Source: Xenorhabdus cabanillasii (lineage in GTDB: Bacteria; Pseudomonadota; Gammaproteobacteria; Enterobacterales; Enterobacteriaceae). From it: a DNA stretch of 64,000 nucleotides. Under the pieces are notes generated by a model. The model ran no database searches and was not told the origin of the DNA. It saw nothing but the letters and a program-made list of their open reading frames with translations. A program made the position numbers and the translations under genes. Where the stretch lies: contig NZ_QTUB01000001.1 in the NCBI RefSeq assembly GCF_003386665.1, forward strand, positions 62,001-126,000, in the 5' to 3' direction. Positions 1 to 7,719 of the stretch are shown piece after piece (within the stretch, counting starts at the first letter, position 1; each line of letters opens with the position of its first letter).

Positions 1-26
1 TCTTTTGGTCATATATTGCCCTGCTT

Positions 27-54
27 GTTCCCCAGCCATATAATCGTGGGGAAC
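27..54 (+). promoter_or_regulatory. Hairpin covering the ribosome-binding region of the integrase gene
   Basis: Perfect 8-bp inverted repeat (GTTCCCCA at 27-34, TGGGGAAC at 47-54) ending seven bases before the ATG at 62. The only purine-rich Shine-Dalgarno candidate (GGGGA, 48-52) lies inside the 3' arm, so the folded RNA would hide it. That this limits integrase translation is an inference. Confidence 0.45.
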
Positions 55-61
55 ACTACCT

Positions 62-1219
62 ATGAAAGTATCTATTGAAAAACGACAACCAGACCGCGAA
101 GGAAAGCGTTCTTTGCGCCTGGTGTATTACTACGGCTCCAGCATTGAAGACGGCCAACGTAAACTGAAACGCTCACACGAGCCACTAGACATCTTCATCT
201 ATGACAAACCACGCTCTCCGGTAGAACGAGAACACAATAAAGAGGCACTGGGGATCGCTGAGGCTGTAAGATCTAAGAGGCTACTTGAAAGCGAGACATC
301 AAGGCATAAACTGGAGGATCGAACTAAACTCTCAGCCAGTTTCTTCGATTATTACGATTCGGTCACCGACAGCAAAGCTTCTGGTAGCAAATCCAATTAT
401 TCGATTTGGGTCTCAGCCGGGCATCATCTAAGGCGCTATCATAGGCGTGCAGAACTTACATTCGAAGATATTAATAGAGCCTTTCTGGAGGGCTTTAAAA
501 CCTACCTGTTGAAAAACGCAACCACTAAGTCAGATCAGCTGCTGTCTAAAAATACGGTAAGCAGTTACTTCAACAAGATAAGGGCAGCTCTCAACCAAGC
601 GTACCAAGAAGGGATTATCAGAGATAACCCGGTTAGAATGGTGAAAAGTGTTAAACCAGAAACAAACCAAAGGGTTTATCTGACTTTGGAAGAGATAAAG
701 GCTATGGCAAAAGCAGAATGCTGCTATGACGTCCTCAAACGTGCATTTCTGTTTAGTTGCACAACAGGTCTTCGCTGGTCTGGCATACAGAAGTTGGTTT
801 GGTCAGAAGTGGAAGAATTTGAGCCAGGCCATTTGCGGATTATTTTTAAACAGAAAAAAATCCAGAATGGCGGAACAGCACTGCAGTACCTCGACTTACC
901 AGATTCAGCAGTAAGATTGATGGGGGAACGCAAGAATAACGATGAGCGCGTGTTCAAGGCACTGAGATACAGCAGCTATACCAATGTAGCGTTACTTCAT
1001 TGGGCCATGCTTGCTGGGGTGACCAAACATGTAACTTTCCATGCTGGTCGGCACTCGTTTGCAGTTAACCAGCTTGCACGGGGCTTAGATATTTATTCAT
1101 TATCACGCTTACTGGGCCACAGTGAGCTGAGAACAACAGAGATTTATGCTGACATCCTAGACCAAAGACGAAGGGATGCAATGCGGAACTTTCCTGATAT
1201 CTTTGCAGACAGCCTTTAA
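62..1219 (+). CDS. Tyrosine recombinase / integrase (arm-binding, SAM-like and catalytic domains)
   Basis: A 385-residue site-specific recombinase. The N-terminal ~85 residues look like the arm-DNA-binding region of integrases common in Bacteroidetes elements, followed by a SAM-like core-binding domain (about 90-200) and the catalytic domain. Catalytic residues are visible: the first Arg in TTGLRWSGI (near 238), a Lys in the FKQKKIQ strand, HAGRH (HxxR), LLGHSE and the nucleophile Tyr in TTEIYADI near the C-terminus. Length and motifs look intact. It converges on a truncated KAP-type ATPase read from the other strand, with only about 30 bases between the stop and the ATPase breakpoint, which suggests insertion or deletion beside an existing defence gene. 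It probably mobilised the island that follows; no att site could be assigned. Confidence 0.85.
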   Translation: MKVSIEKRQPDREGKRSLRLVYYYGSSIEDGQRKLKRSHEPLDIFIYDKPRSPVEREHNKEALGIAEAVRSKRLLESETSRHKLEDRTKLSASFFDYYDSVTDSKASGSKSNYSIWVSAGHHLRRYHRRAELTFEDINRAFLEGFKTYLLKNATTKSDQLLSKNTVSSYFNKIRAALNQAYQEGIIRDNPVRMVKSVKPETNQRVYLTLEEIKAMAKAECCYDVLKRAFLFSCTTGLRWSGIQKLVWSEVEEFEPGHLRIIFKQKKIQNGGTALQYLDLPDSAVRLMGERKNNDERVFKALRYSSYTNVALLHWAMLAGVTKHVTFHAGRHSFAVNQLARGLDIYSLSRLLGHSELRTTEIYADILDQRRRDAMRNFPDIFADSL

Positions 1220-1246
1220 AACCTAGCAGTAGACCGAGGGCCAAAA

Positions 1247-1499
1247 CAAAAAGCCATGGATTGAAAGTTACTACTACGTAATTTGATTCTGTTTGTGGGA
1301 CAGCTTTTATTTCAACGTCCTGCCGAGGTGACAACTCAGATTCGATCATCCGTACAAGCGACGATTTTCCTGCTCCCCATCCTCCCGAAATCCCGATTGA
1401 GATAGGCTCACCACCGGTATCTCGTATGAGCTCAGCACAGGCTTTTGCTACTAGGCGAAAGTTAACGTAATCAACGGTTGTTTCATTGTCGTGCCACAT
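1247..1499 (-). pseudogene. 5' fragment of a KAP-family P-loop NTPase
   Basis: Reading leftward from the ATG at 1499, the first ~80 residues match the start of KAP NTPases: a Walker A loop GGWGAGKSS and the strand VVVTFNPWL that normally continues into several hundred more residues. After FNPWL the frame runs into unrelated sequence antisense to the integrase end and stops at 1065. The gene is therefore truncated to its nucleotide-binding start and has no Walker B or C-terminal domain. KAP proteins include PifA, the phage-exclusion protein of plasmid F, so this is plausibly the stump of a defence gene. The breakpoint is estimated to within about 10 bases. Confidence 0.75.
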
Positions 1500-1597
1500 A
1501 TATTTCCTATTAATTCTTTATTCGTCCAATCGCACGAGGCCAACTTGTTAAAAACCAATCTAATCAGAAAAATTAAACCTGTGGCTTTTTGAAAAAC

Positions 1598-4141
1598 TCA
1601 AGTTCCAATTTCTACTTGAACCTGATTTTCTATTGCCACTTGAATCTGATTCTCTATTACAGAGTAAATATCAACATTCTCATCTGGAACTTCGATGCTT
1701 ACAAGAAGGCTAAACCGCACTCTATTTTTCCAACGATCTTCTGCAGTTTTATACTTCCACCATCCACTGACAGGAAAAACAGCTATAGTGTGCATATCAG
1801 CTAAATCTTGAGCACTACCCGTCCAGTGATCTGAATGAATTGAACCTCTTGTTCGAAGTTGGCTTCCTAAAAACCACCCATCATTGCCACCTTCTGGTCC
1901 ATCGTAATCATCCGTATTTGCTAAGCCATTAATGTAAGAGCGGAAGTTAGCAATTGATTGCCCAGGTCTGATGGTTTCAAACCTCAAACCATGAGATTGA
2001 TAGCTATATCTTGTACGATAGCCTCTCCTTCCAGGATTAGGTTCTATGAAGTACGATAAAGTAACTTTTAGTTTAACCTCTAACTCAGGCGACAAGTTTT
2101 GCAACTCAGTCAGAGGCCAAGGTAACTGATAAAGTTTCATTTGTTTTAGTTTAGGATCAGATGATGCCTTAGCATCTTGAGGTTTGATAAATGGTTGAAT
2201 CTCACCCTCAGCGATCAAAGTAAGTGCATGGTCAGCACTGTATCTAGCTCTATCAATGTTTGTTACACCATACCCAACCGTACGCAACAATGTTTCTTTT
2301 GCCACTTTAGGACTATGCACAGCACTTAATAACCCGAATCGTTCCATCATTCGTGGAGTCCACTCCGCAGAGTGAATTATCAAGCCTCGGATAGTCTCAG
2401 GCCAAAGTTCAGGATACTCGGCTGTTAACTGAGCCGCACACCTCGAAACTAACGCACATGCAGCGCTTGTATCACTTCCCCGCTCAAAAACCTGACCGGT
2501 AGTTTTTCCTGATGTTGTTAATAATCCAACAGTATCTTCATTACTGACTTCCGTCTTATCTGGTGACAAAAGTCGATTCCCACCTTCGGCAACGACATCA
2601 GGCTTAAATGGTGCTTGCTTTCTCCATGCCCAATTCACAGAAGAACGACTTGATGGAGCGACATCACCCGCCATTGCAAATGGTGACCAACCTTCAAAAT
2701 AGGGATCATCATTTGTTGTCATTTCTGTATATGCCCCAACGGTAATAGCATTCCATGCTTGAGCAGGATCTTCTATTTCAGCGAGGTTTACTTGATCCCA
2801 GTAATCTTGATCAGGACGAATGTCTAAATTATTACCAGCAGAAATAACAAAAAGTCTCCGCTTTCCATCTTGCATACCAGAGGTAAATTGATCAATTTCT
2901 GCAGACCATGACGAAGGTCTACCACTTTCTCTTTCATGATCAGAAGTAACAGCAAGACTATATACTCGGTTTATATCTGGTCTATCTATTTCAAGTTTGT
3001 ATGCTGTTCCTACAGTTATAGCACCATACAACAAGGGATCATTATTACCTTGAGAAGGTAATATTCTTGCCGATTCAATTATATGTGATAAATGAATAGA
3101 GTTGTTTTCCAATACAACATCCATCAAATTCCCAAATGCTGCAAGCCCTGCCTGTAAAGAACCATGTTCATTAAATGGAGCTAGTGGTTTATATTGGTCA
3201 TATTTAGGCCAATCAGGATCCCAAGAGACGGAGTAATCATCGCAACAAACTGTACTTAACAAACGATTATGATAATTAACCCCAGTATCAAGTATGGATA
3301 CACTCGTTATTATATTTTCGGAAAAAGTAATTCTTTCTGAAATACTTTGCAGCCACTGTTGTTGCTCTTTTGGTGAAGAGCTAATGATAGGAACTGGTGT
3401 ATCCTTCGCTTTTCGAATTTCTTCTAAATTTGAAATTAATTCAGGAGCTTTTTCTAATTTATTAACTGAGGCTTTAATAAGAACAACAAAAGAATTGAAA
3501 AATGATATAGAGGTGTTTCCTAAACGACCATTAACTCTTTCTGCAAGAGACTCTGCTATTTTTTCAACACCGTCCACTGTGTTTTTTTTCAGCCACAATT
3601 CCCACCAAACATCAAGATCTCGATCTGTAGGAAATAATTCTGGAGGATCTGTCCAAAATGACTCTAAACTTGCAAGCCTGATCTCAGAAATGCTATCTAT
3701 TAATGTGTGATTTCGAGGAAAAGAAACGCCATCTTTATTTGGCTTTCCGTCTTTCTGAGGATCTAAATACTGTTGTATTTTTTTAAGGAATGTATCTCGC
3801 CGATCTTCAGGTATGAAAACTAAGGCTAACTCCCTATCTCCTCTCATCTGACAAGAACAGAGTTTAAAATCTCTGTTATCTAAACTATCTAATGGAAGCT
3901 TACATCCATCAACTCCTATAATTTCAACATATATCCCAGAATCATCTGTGATAGTATCAATTTCATGTTCTCTTTGTTGGTTATAAGCATCTATTAAATT
4001 TTGATATTGACCTCTCAAATGACTTCCATGTTGGTTTCTATCTCGTCCAGGAACACTTGGATTTCGACCAGTCCTTCTAGATTTAAATTTTTCCTCAATG
4101 AAAAACCTAGCTACATCTAAATGCTTCCTTTTAGAAACCAT
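1598..4141 (-). CDS. ietS: Subtilisin-like serine protease of an IetAS-type pair
   Basis: An 847-residue S8-family peptidase without an obvious signal peptide, so probably cytoplasmic. After a ~275-residue N-terminal region with no domain I recognise come the triad motifs: Asp285 in SILDTG, His326 in NEHGS, oxyanion Asn437 in SAGNN and Ser559 in SDTSAA. The usual Gly before Thr-Ser is Asp here. The C-terminal ~200 residues look beta-rich, ending in a short imperfect repeat (IENQIQVA / IENQVQVE). It lies 44 bases downstream of a AAA ATPase gene in the same direction. Subtilase-ATPase pairs of this layout are known as IetS/IetA: a plasmid stability/incompatibility toxin-antitoxin in Agrobacterium and an anti-phage system in defence screens. 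The expected model is an ATPase that restrains or triggers the protease. The start is the downstream ATG of a duplicated segment, which has a strong AGGAGG. Confidence 0.85.
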   Translation of the reverse strand: MVSKRKHLDVARFFIEEKFKSRRTGRNPSVPGRDRNQHGSHLRGQYQNLIDAYNQQREHEIDTITDDSGIYVEIIGVDGCKLPLDSLDNRDFKLCSCQMRGDRELALVFIPEDRRDTFLKKIQQYLDPQKDGKPNKDGVSFPRNHTLIDSISEIRLASLESFWTDPPELFPTDRDLDVWWELWLKKNTVDGVEKIAESLAERVNGRLGNTSISFFNSFVVLIKASVNKLEKAPELISNLEEIRKAKDTPVPIISSSPKEQQQWLQSISERITFSENIITSVSILDTGVNYHNRLLSTVCCDDYSVSWDPDWPKYDQYKPLAPFNEHGSLQAGLAAFGNLMDVVLENNSIHLSHIIESARILPSQGNNDPLLYGAITVGTAYKLEIDRPDINRVYSLAVTSDHERESGRPSSWSAEIDQFTSGMQDGKRRLFVISAGNNLDIRPDQDYWDQVNLAEIEDPAQAWNAITVGAYTEMTTNDDPYFEGWSPFAMAGDVAPSSRSSVNWAWRKQAPFKPDVVAEGGNRLLSPDKTEVSNEDTVGLLTTSGKTTGQVFERGSDTSAACALVSRCAAQLTAEYPELWPETIRGLIIHSAEWTPRMMERFGLLSAVHSPKVAKETLLRTVGYGVTNIDRARYSADHALTLIAEGEIQPFIKPQDAKASSDPKLKQMKLYQLPWPLTELQNLSPELEVKLKVTLSYFIEPNPGRRGYRTRYSYQSHGLRFETIRPGQSIANFRSYINGLANTDDYDGPEGGNDGWFLGSQLRTRGSIHSDHWTGSAQDLADMHTIAVFPVSGWWKYKTAEDRWKNRVRFSLLVSIEVPDENVDIYSVIENQIQVAIENQVQVEIGT

Positions 4142-4175
4142 ATAATTCCCTCCTTTTAGAAACCATATAATTCCC
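4126..4175. repeat. 25-bp perfect tandem duplication across the ietS start codon
   Basis: Positions 4126-4150 and 4151-4175 are identical. Read leftward, each unit holds ATGGTTTCTAAAAGG, so the start region exists twice. The upstream ATG is out of frame and would make an 11-residue peptide ending in TAA. Its codons supply the sequence AAAAGGAGG that sits just before the real start. Copy-number change in the repeat would alter start context and frame. Confidence 0.9.
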
Positions 4176-4185
4176 TTACAAGTTT

Positions 4186-5175
4186 TTATTTATTATTACC
4201 TGACTGCCTTCTTGAAAAGGCCTTTAATAGTGTTTCACTTGTTATTTTTGCATTAAAATTCAAAACAGCTTCTTTAGCTGCATCTTCACAAGATCGAGTA
4301 ATTTCAGCAGAACTCAAACCATTCGCAGCTTCTGCAACCATATTCCAATCAAAGTCATCAGTATCGAAAAGTGATAGGCGATTTTGAATTAGAAGACATA
4401 TTTGATCAAATTTTGGTTTTTCAAACCTAATGATGTCATCAAATCTTCTATAAAGCGCTTGGTCTAGTAATTCTGGATGGTTTGTAGCGGCAACAATTAT
4501 ACTCTCTGACGCATCTTGCTCTACAAATAACAAAAAAGAGTTTAATACCCTACGAATTTCCCCAACATCATTGGGTGCACCTCGTTGAGTTCCGATAGCA
4601 TCAAATTCGTCAAAAAGATAAACAGCTCTTGTTTGACGTATGTGATCAAAGATTAACCGCAACTTTGAAGCAGTCTCTCCCATAAAACGTGTAATTAGGT
4701 TATCCAGAACTATTGTATAAAGAGGTAATTTTAACTCTGTGGCTAACATAGATGCAGACATTGTCTTACCAGTTCCTGGAGAACCAGTAAAAAGGAGTTT
4801 TCTACGCGGCTGCAAACCAAACTGACTAAGTTTGTCTTTCTGACGTTGTTCTAATATCACCTTTTCCATACGTTCTTGTATGTCATCAGAAAGAACAAGC
4901 TCATTAAGACGAACACTGTGTGGTGTGAGTTCTAATAAACCTTTTAACTCACTTTGATTCTGTTGAGCAAATGGAATAGTTCTAGACGATGCTAGCCCCA
5001 GCTTACTGGTAGATCGTTGAGATTTTTCAACAAGATTTTTAATATCGCTAGCAAGCTTGTTATGCCCCTGTCGAGCTTCTTTGGCAGCAACCTGAAGGGC
5101 AACAGAGTAAAAACGCTGATCGTCACGCTCAGCGTGACTCTTTAAAAGCGCTTTCAGTTGTTCCGCAGTAGCCAT
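4186..5175 (-). CDS. ietA: AAA ATPase of an IetAS-type pair
   Basis: A 329-residue single-domain AAA ATPase. The first ~110 residues are helical and probably mediate assembly or partner binding. Then come Walker A (GSPGTGKT, residues 131-138), the pore-like segment around MGETASKL, Walker B (VYLFDEFD, with Asp189-Glu190), the sensor-1 Asn in AATNH near 232 and an arginine-finger region RRFD near 243-246. The fold resembles the FtsH/katanin-like classic clade. It is first in a two-gene leftward unit, with the subtilase following. In known IetAS systems the ATPase is the antitoxin or regulator of the protease. All nucleotide-binding residues are present, so it is probably functional. A serine recombinase gene lies just upstream. 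Confidence 0.85.
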   Translation of the reverse strand: MATAEQLKALLKSHAERDDQRFYSVALQVAAKEARQGHNKLASDIKNLVEKSQRSTSKLGLASSRTIPFAQQNQSELKGLLELTPHSVRLNELVLSDDIQERMEKVILEQRQKDKLSQFGLQPRRKLLFTGSPGTGKTMSASMLATELKLPLYTIVLDNLITRFMGETASKLRLIFDHIRQTRAVYLFDEFDAIGTQRGAPNDVGEIRRVLNSFLLFVEQDASESIIVAATNHPELLDQALYRRFDDIIRFEKPKFDQICLLIQNRLSLFDTDDFDWNMVAEAANGLSSAEITRSCEDAAKEAVLNFNAKITSETLLKAFSRRQSGNNK

Positions 5176-5253
5176 TAGTTAATCTCCATAAGACGGGGCG
5201 ACCTTACCATTTTTATACAATAAAGTATGTGTAGTATGACAGAGTTTAAGCTA

Positions 5254-5838
5254 TTAATCCCCAATAGAATTTTGTACACTCACCACCCCAACATGATTAT
5301 AAATAGTCGTTCTAGATACTCCATATCGTCTAGCAACATCAGATACAGGAATAGAGCCATCCTTGAGTAATTCATTAATTTCCCTAATGTCTTTTTTCTG
5401 TAACTTTGGCTTCCTTCCCCCCAAGCGCCCGCGTGCTCTTGCTGCTTCCAATCCCGCCTTGGTACGTTCGCTAATCAAATTCCGCTCAAATTCCGCTAAA
5501 GCAGCAAACACATGAGAAACCAACTTTCCAGAAGCACTGTTAGTCTCAATCTGCTCTTGTAAGCTCAGAAATCCAACCTGCCGTTCATCAACCAGATGGG
5601 TAACAACTTTCACCAAATCACCTAAGCTACGACCCAGCCTATCCAGCCTCCAAACTACTAACGTATCTCCGGGCCTAAGAGCCTTTAGGCAGTTATCAAG
5701 TTCTGGCCGGGCAATATTTTTCCCACTGGCCTTGTCCTCATAGATGATTCTACAACCGGCAGCAGTCAACGCATCCCGCTGAAGATGCAGGTTCTGGTCG
5801 TCGGTTGAAACTCTGGCATAGCCGATTTTTTGATTCAT
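5254..5838 (-). CDS. Serine recombinase, resolvase/invertase type (Pin/Hin-like)
   Basis: A 194-residue small serine recombinase. The catalytic N-terminal domain starts IGYARVST, with Ser at about residue 11 as the attacking nucleophile. It continues with the conserved VVWRLDRLGRS segment, the E-helix FERNLISERT, and a C-terminal helix-turn-helix (VSDVARRYGVSRTTIYNH). Length and motifs fit intact DNA invertases or Tn3-type resolvases. No invertible segment or res site could be identified beside it. It probably belongs to the same mobile island as the upstream ATPase-protease pair; the gap to ietA is about 80 bases. Direction and codon use are like its neighbours. Confidence 0.85.
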   Translation of the reverse strand: MNQKIGYARVSTDDQNLHLQRDALTAAGCRIIYEDKASGKNIARPELDNCLKALRPGDTLVVWRLDRLGRSLGDLVKVVTHLVDERQVGFLSLQEQIETNSASGKLVSHVFAALAEFERNLISERTKAGLEAARARGRLGGRKPKLQKKDIREINELLKDGSIPVSDVARRYGVSRTTIYNHVGVVSVQNSIGD

Positions 5839-6559
5839 GTACGTTTAATTTACATAGAATTATTTACGAGAATTTTAACATTTTTTGATTAAAATACCAA
5901 CCAATACATAAGTTCCTTAGGTGTTCAATAAACGGTGGTTTGATGAACAAAAAAGAAAGAACCGGTATATGGGAATACCGCACGATAAGGGCTGCTATGC
6001 GAAGCAAAGGGGATCGAGCTAAAATAAGCAGTAGACAAGAAAGGAGTTGTTCAATGAGAGAACATCAAAGAAATTGCGACGACATGGCAGAGAGAAATGC
6101 CCTGAAAGAGCTTTTGGAGCATGCCGAACCGAGATATTTCGTGCGGAAGAACGCTTTCATCAGAAGATATCAGAGAGAATCTCAAGGAACTGGCTGTTCA
6201 GTTCAAAAGGTGATCGTATGTGGGAACGTTGCACGACGTAGTAGTTAGAGCCAAGCATAACAAAGCTGTGATATGTTCTTTCAGAACAAAGTATTACTAA
6301 GCGCATTGTGAATGCGAGGGAAAAATTCCTGATCCACATTTACTCCCAAAAAAATCACAATAAATTGTTTTATAACTAATTTATAGTTTTTGTATTGGAA
6401 GTGAAGCTGGTAAATAATGGAATAAAACAGCAAACAAATGCAGATTATTTAATTATTTCAAATAGTTAAATACAAGCGTGAGTGAGGGTGAAACACTCGA
6501 TTTTGTATGTATACGATAAATCCAAAATTGCTGCGCGGTTTAAAAAATCACTTATTGTT
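5839..6559. other. 720-bp stretch without a recognisable gene
   Basis: The stretch is AT-rich. A reading frame of 102 codons (5940-6248, plus strand) and an overlapping shorter one are open, but neither resembles a protein I know. An AAGGAGTTG motif at 6039-6047 precedes an internal ATG at 6054, and that frame also shows no family signature. Possibly the residue of a decayed mobile gene. I see no RNA gene here. Confidence 0.3.
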
Positions 6560-6632
6560 ACACTCTGAGTAATGAATATGATATATGCAAACATCTAGTT
6601 TAGTATCTGTTAAATATTCATACTCAGAGTGT
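6560..6632. promoter_or_regulatory. Paired inverted repeats, likely autoregulatory operator of abiEi
   Basis: ACACTCTGAGTAATGAATAT (6560-6579) is repeated in inverse orientation as ATATTCATACTCAGAGTGT (6614-6632) with one base of slippage, leaving about 34 bases between. The second arm ends four bases before an ATG that begins an AbiEi-like N-terminus. AbiEi antitoxins are known to repress their own promoter by binding paired inverted repeats, so this is probably the original operator, left behind after loss of the genes. Confidence 0.6.
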
Positions 6633-6636
6633 GAAA

Positions 6637-6717
6637 ATGTCTTCAAAATTAAACTGGCTAGTAAATCATACTGCTCCCGGATCATTGATTCTGCAACAGT
6701 GGTGGCTGGTTGACTAA
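6637..6717 (+). pseudogene. N-terminal stub of an AbiEi-family antitoxin
   Basis: The 26-codon frame begins MSSKLNWLVNHTAPGSL and continues ILQQW, the characteristic start of AbiEi-type (type IV) antitoxins, whose N-terminal winged helix follows directly. After QQW the sequence changes and stops at 6717. The rest of abiEi and all of the abiEii toxin are missing. The stub butts against a broken dehydrogenase read from the other strand, so a deletion joined two unrelated genes here. Recognition rests on the N-terminal signature recalled from the family, not a search. Confidence 0.6.
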
Positions 6718-6892
6718 ATCGGCAACATCATCGGGAGTTTGTGATCTGCCTAATGTGATACCATCAACAAACTTTTTATAAGTTGCACCTTTTTCAGACC
6801 AGTCAGTTCGACAAAGCGTTCATCAATTTTGACCCACACATCAGTCCCGACAATGCCTGCATCGTTGATCATGATATCGAAACCACCTAAAA
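6713..6892 (-). pseudogene. Broken short-chain dehydrogenase (acetoin/diacetyl reductase-like)
   Basis: Read leftward, fragments resemble the NNAG region of an SDR (FDIMINDAGI, where the family has NNAG), then, after an internal deletion and frame changes, a C-terminal part like acetoin reductases (FVDGITLGRSQTPDDVADLV). The cofactor glycine motif, the catalytic Tyr-x3-Lys and the C-terminus are gone. It lies just beyond the stop of the TonB gene and marks the edge of the haem operon. Confidence 0.6.
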
Positions 6893-6901
6893 AGTAATTT
6901 G

Positions 6902-7711
6902 TCAATTCAACTCAAAGCTAATTTGCAGTGTGATATCTGCTGCCAGATTTGCAGGTTTCGGGCCAATGGATTTAGCAAGACTGAGGGCTTTTAAAGCCTC
7001 ATTATCCATTGTACTGTAACCGGAGGATTGAACGACTCTGGCTGTGGTAATTGAACCATCATCTTGCAGTGTAAAATTGACGGTAACTGTACCTTCCTGT
7101 CTCATGCGTTTTGCTTTGCGGGGATAACGTTTATGGCGTTCAATTTCCTGTCTGAGTTTTGTACGGTAATTATCCGACTCACGATTACCTTGACCCATCA
7201 CGGGTTGTGAAGTTGTTGCTCTGCTCATGCCGCCTTGTGAATTGATCTGCTCAATGCCATTGGTTTCCAGCTCTTTTAGGTGCTGTTCCTGATCGGGTTG
7301 AACAGATTGTTTTTCTACGTTTTCTTTCGGTTTTTCTTTTCGCTGCTTTTTCGGTTTTTGAATTTTGACTGGCTCGACAGGCTTCTTGATCTTTTTTTCT
7401 GTTTGTTTATTCAGTGTAATTGCTGGCGTTGTTGGTGATTCAGGAACAGTTGGCAGTGGCTGAGATAATTCAACAGGTTCTGGTTCCTCCTTCCACGATG
7501 GAGCCGCGACCATAGTGATCGAAAATTCTTTCTCAGGCGAATTTTGGTTGAGATGGTGAGCACTATCATCGTAAAAATCTGTATGTCGGTTTAACAGCCA
7601 TATCAGACTGATATGCACTAAAACAGCAATCAGAATACCAACCAGAAAGCGTTTATTGAGCGTCAACGGAACATAGTTAGCAGAATTGTCAGATATGGCT
7701 GTGTTGATCAT
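6902..7711 (-). CDS. TonB-like energy transducer of the haem operon
   Basis: A 269-residue TonB homologue. It has a short cytoplasmic start, one membrane helix (about 23-42, FLVGILIAVLVHISLIWLL), a proline- and lysine-rich periplasmic spacer (roughly 75-150) and a C-terminal TonB domain (about 180-269) with the YPRKAKRMRQEG and VVQSSG elements of the fold. It would couple the inner-membrane proton-motive force to the TonB-dependent receptor encoded eight bases upstream. The last gene of the four-gene leftward haem operon; no exbB or exbD lies nearby, so those must come from elsewhere in the genome. In X. nematophila the equivalent gene belongs to the Slam/hemophilin locus. Confidence 0.88.
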   Translation of the reverse strand: MINTAISDNSANYVPLTLNKRFLVGILIAVLVHISLIWLLNRHTDFYDDSAHHLNQNSPEKEFSITMVAAPSWKEEPEPVELSQPLPTVPESPTTPAITLNKQTEKKIKKPVEPVKIQKPKKQRKEKPKENVEKQSVQPDQEQHLKELETNGIEQINSQGGMSRATTSQPVMGQGNRESDNYRTKLRQEIERHKRYPRKAKRMRQEGTVTVNFTLQDDGSITTARVVQSSGYSTMDNEALKALSLAKSIGPKPANLAADITLQISFELN

Positions 7712-7719
7712 ATTATCCT

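Noticed and set aside
3294..3710. 138-codon plus-strand frame inside ietS
   Set aside because: Fully antisense to a well-supported protease with catalytic motifs; no family signature of its own.
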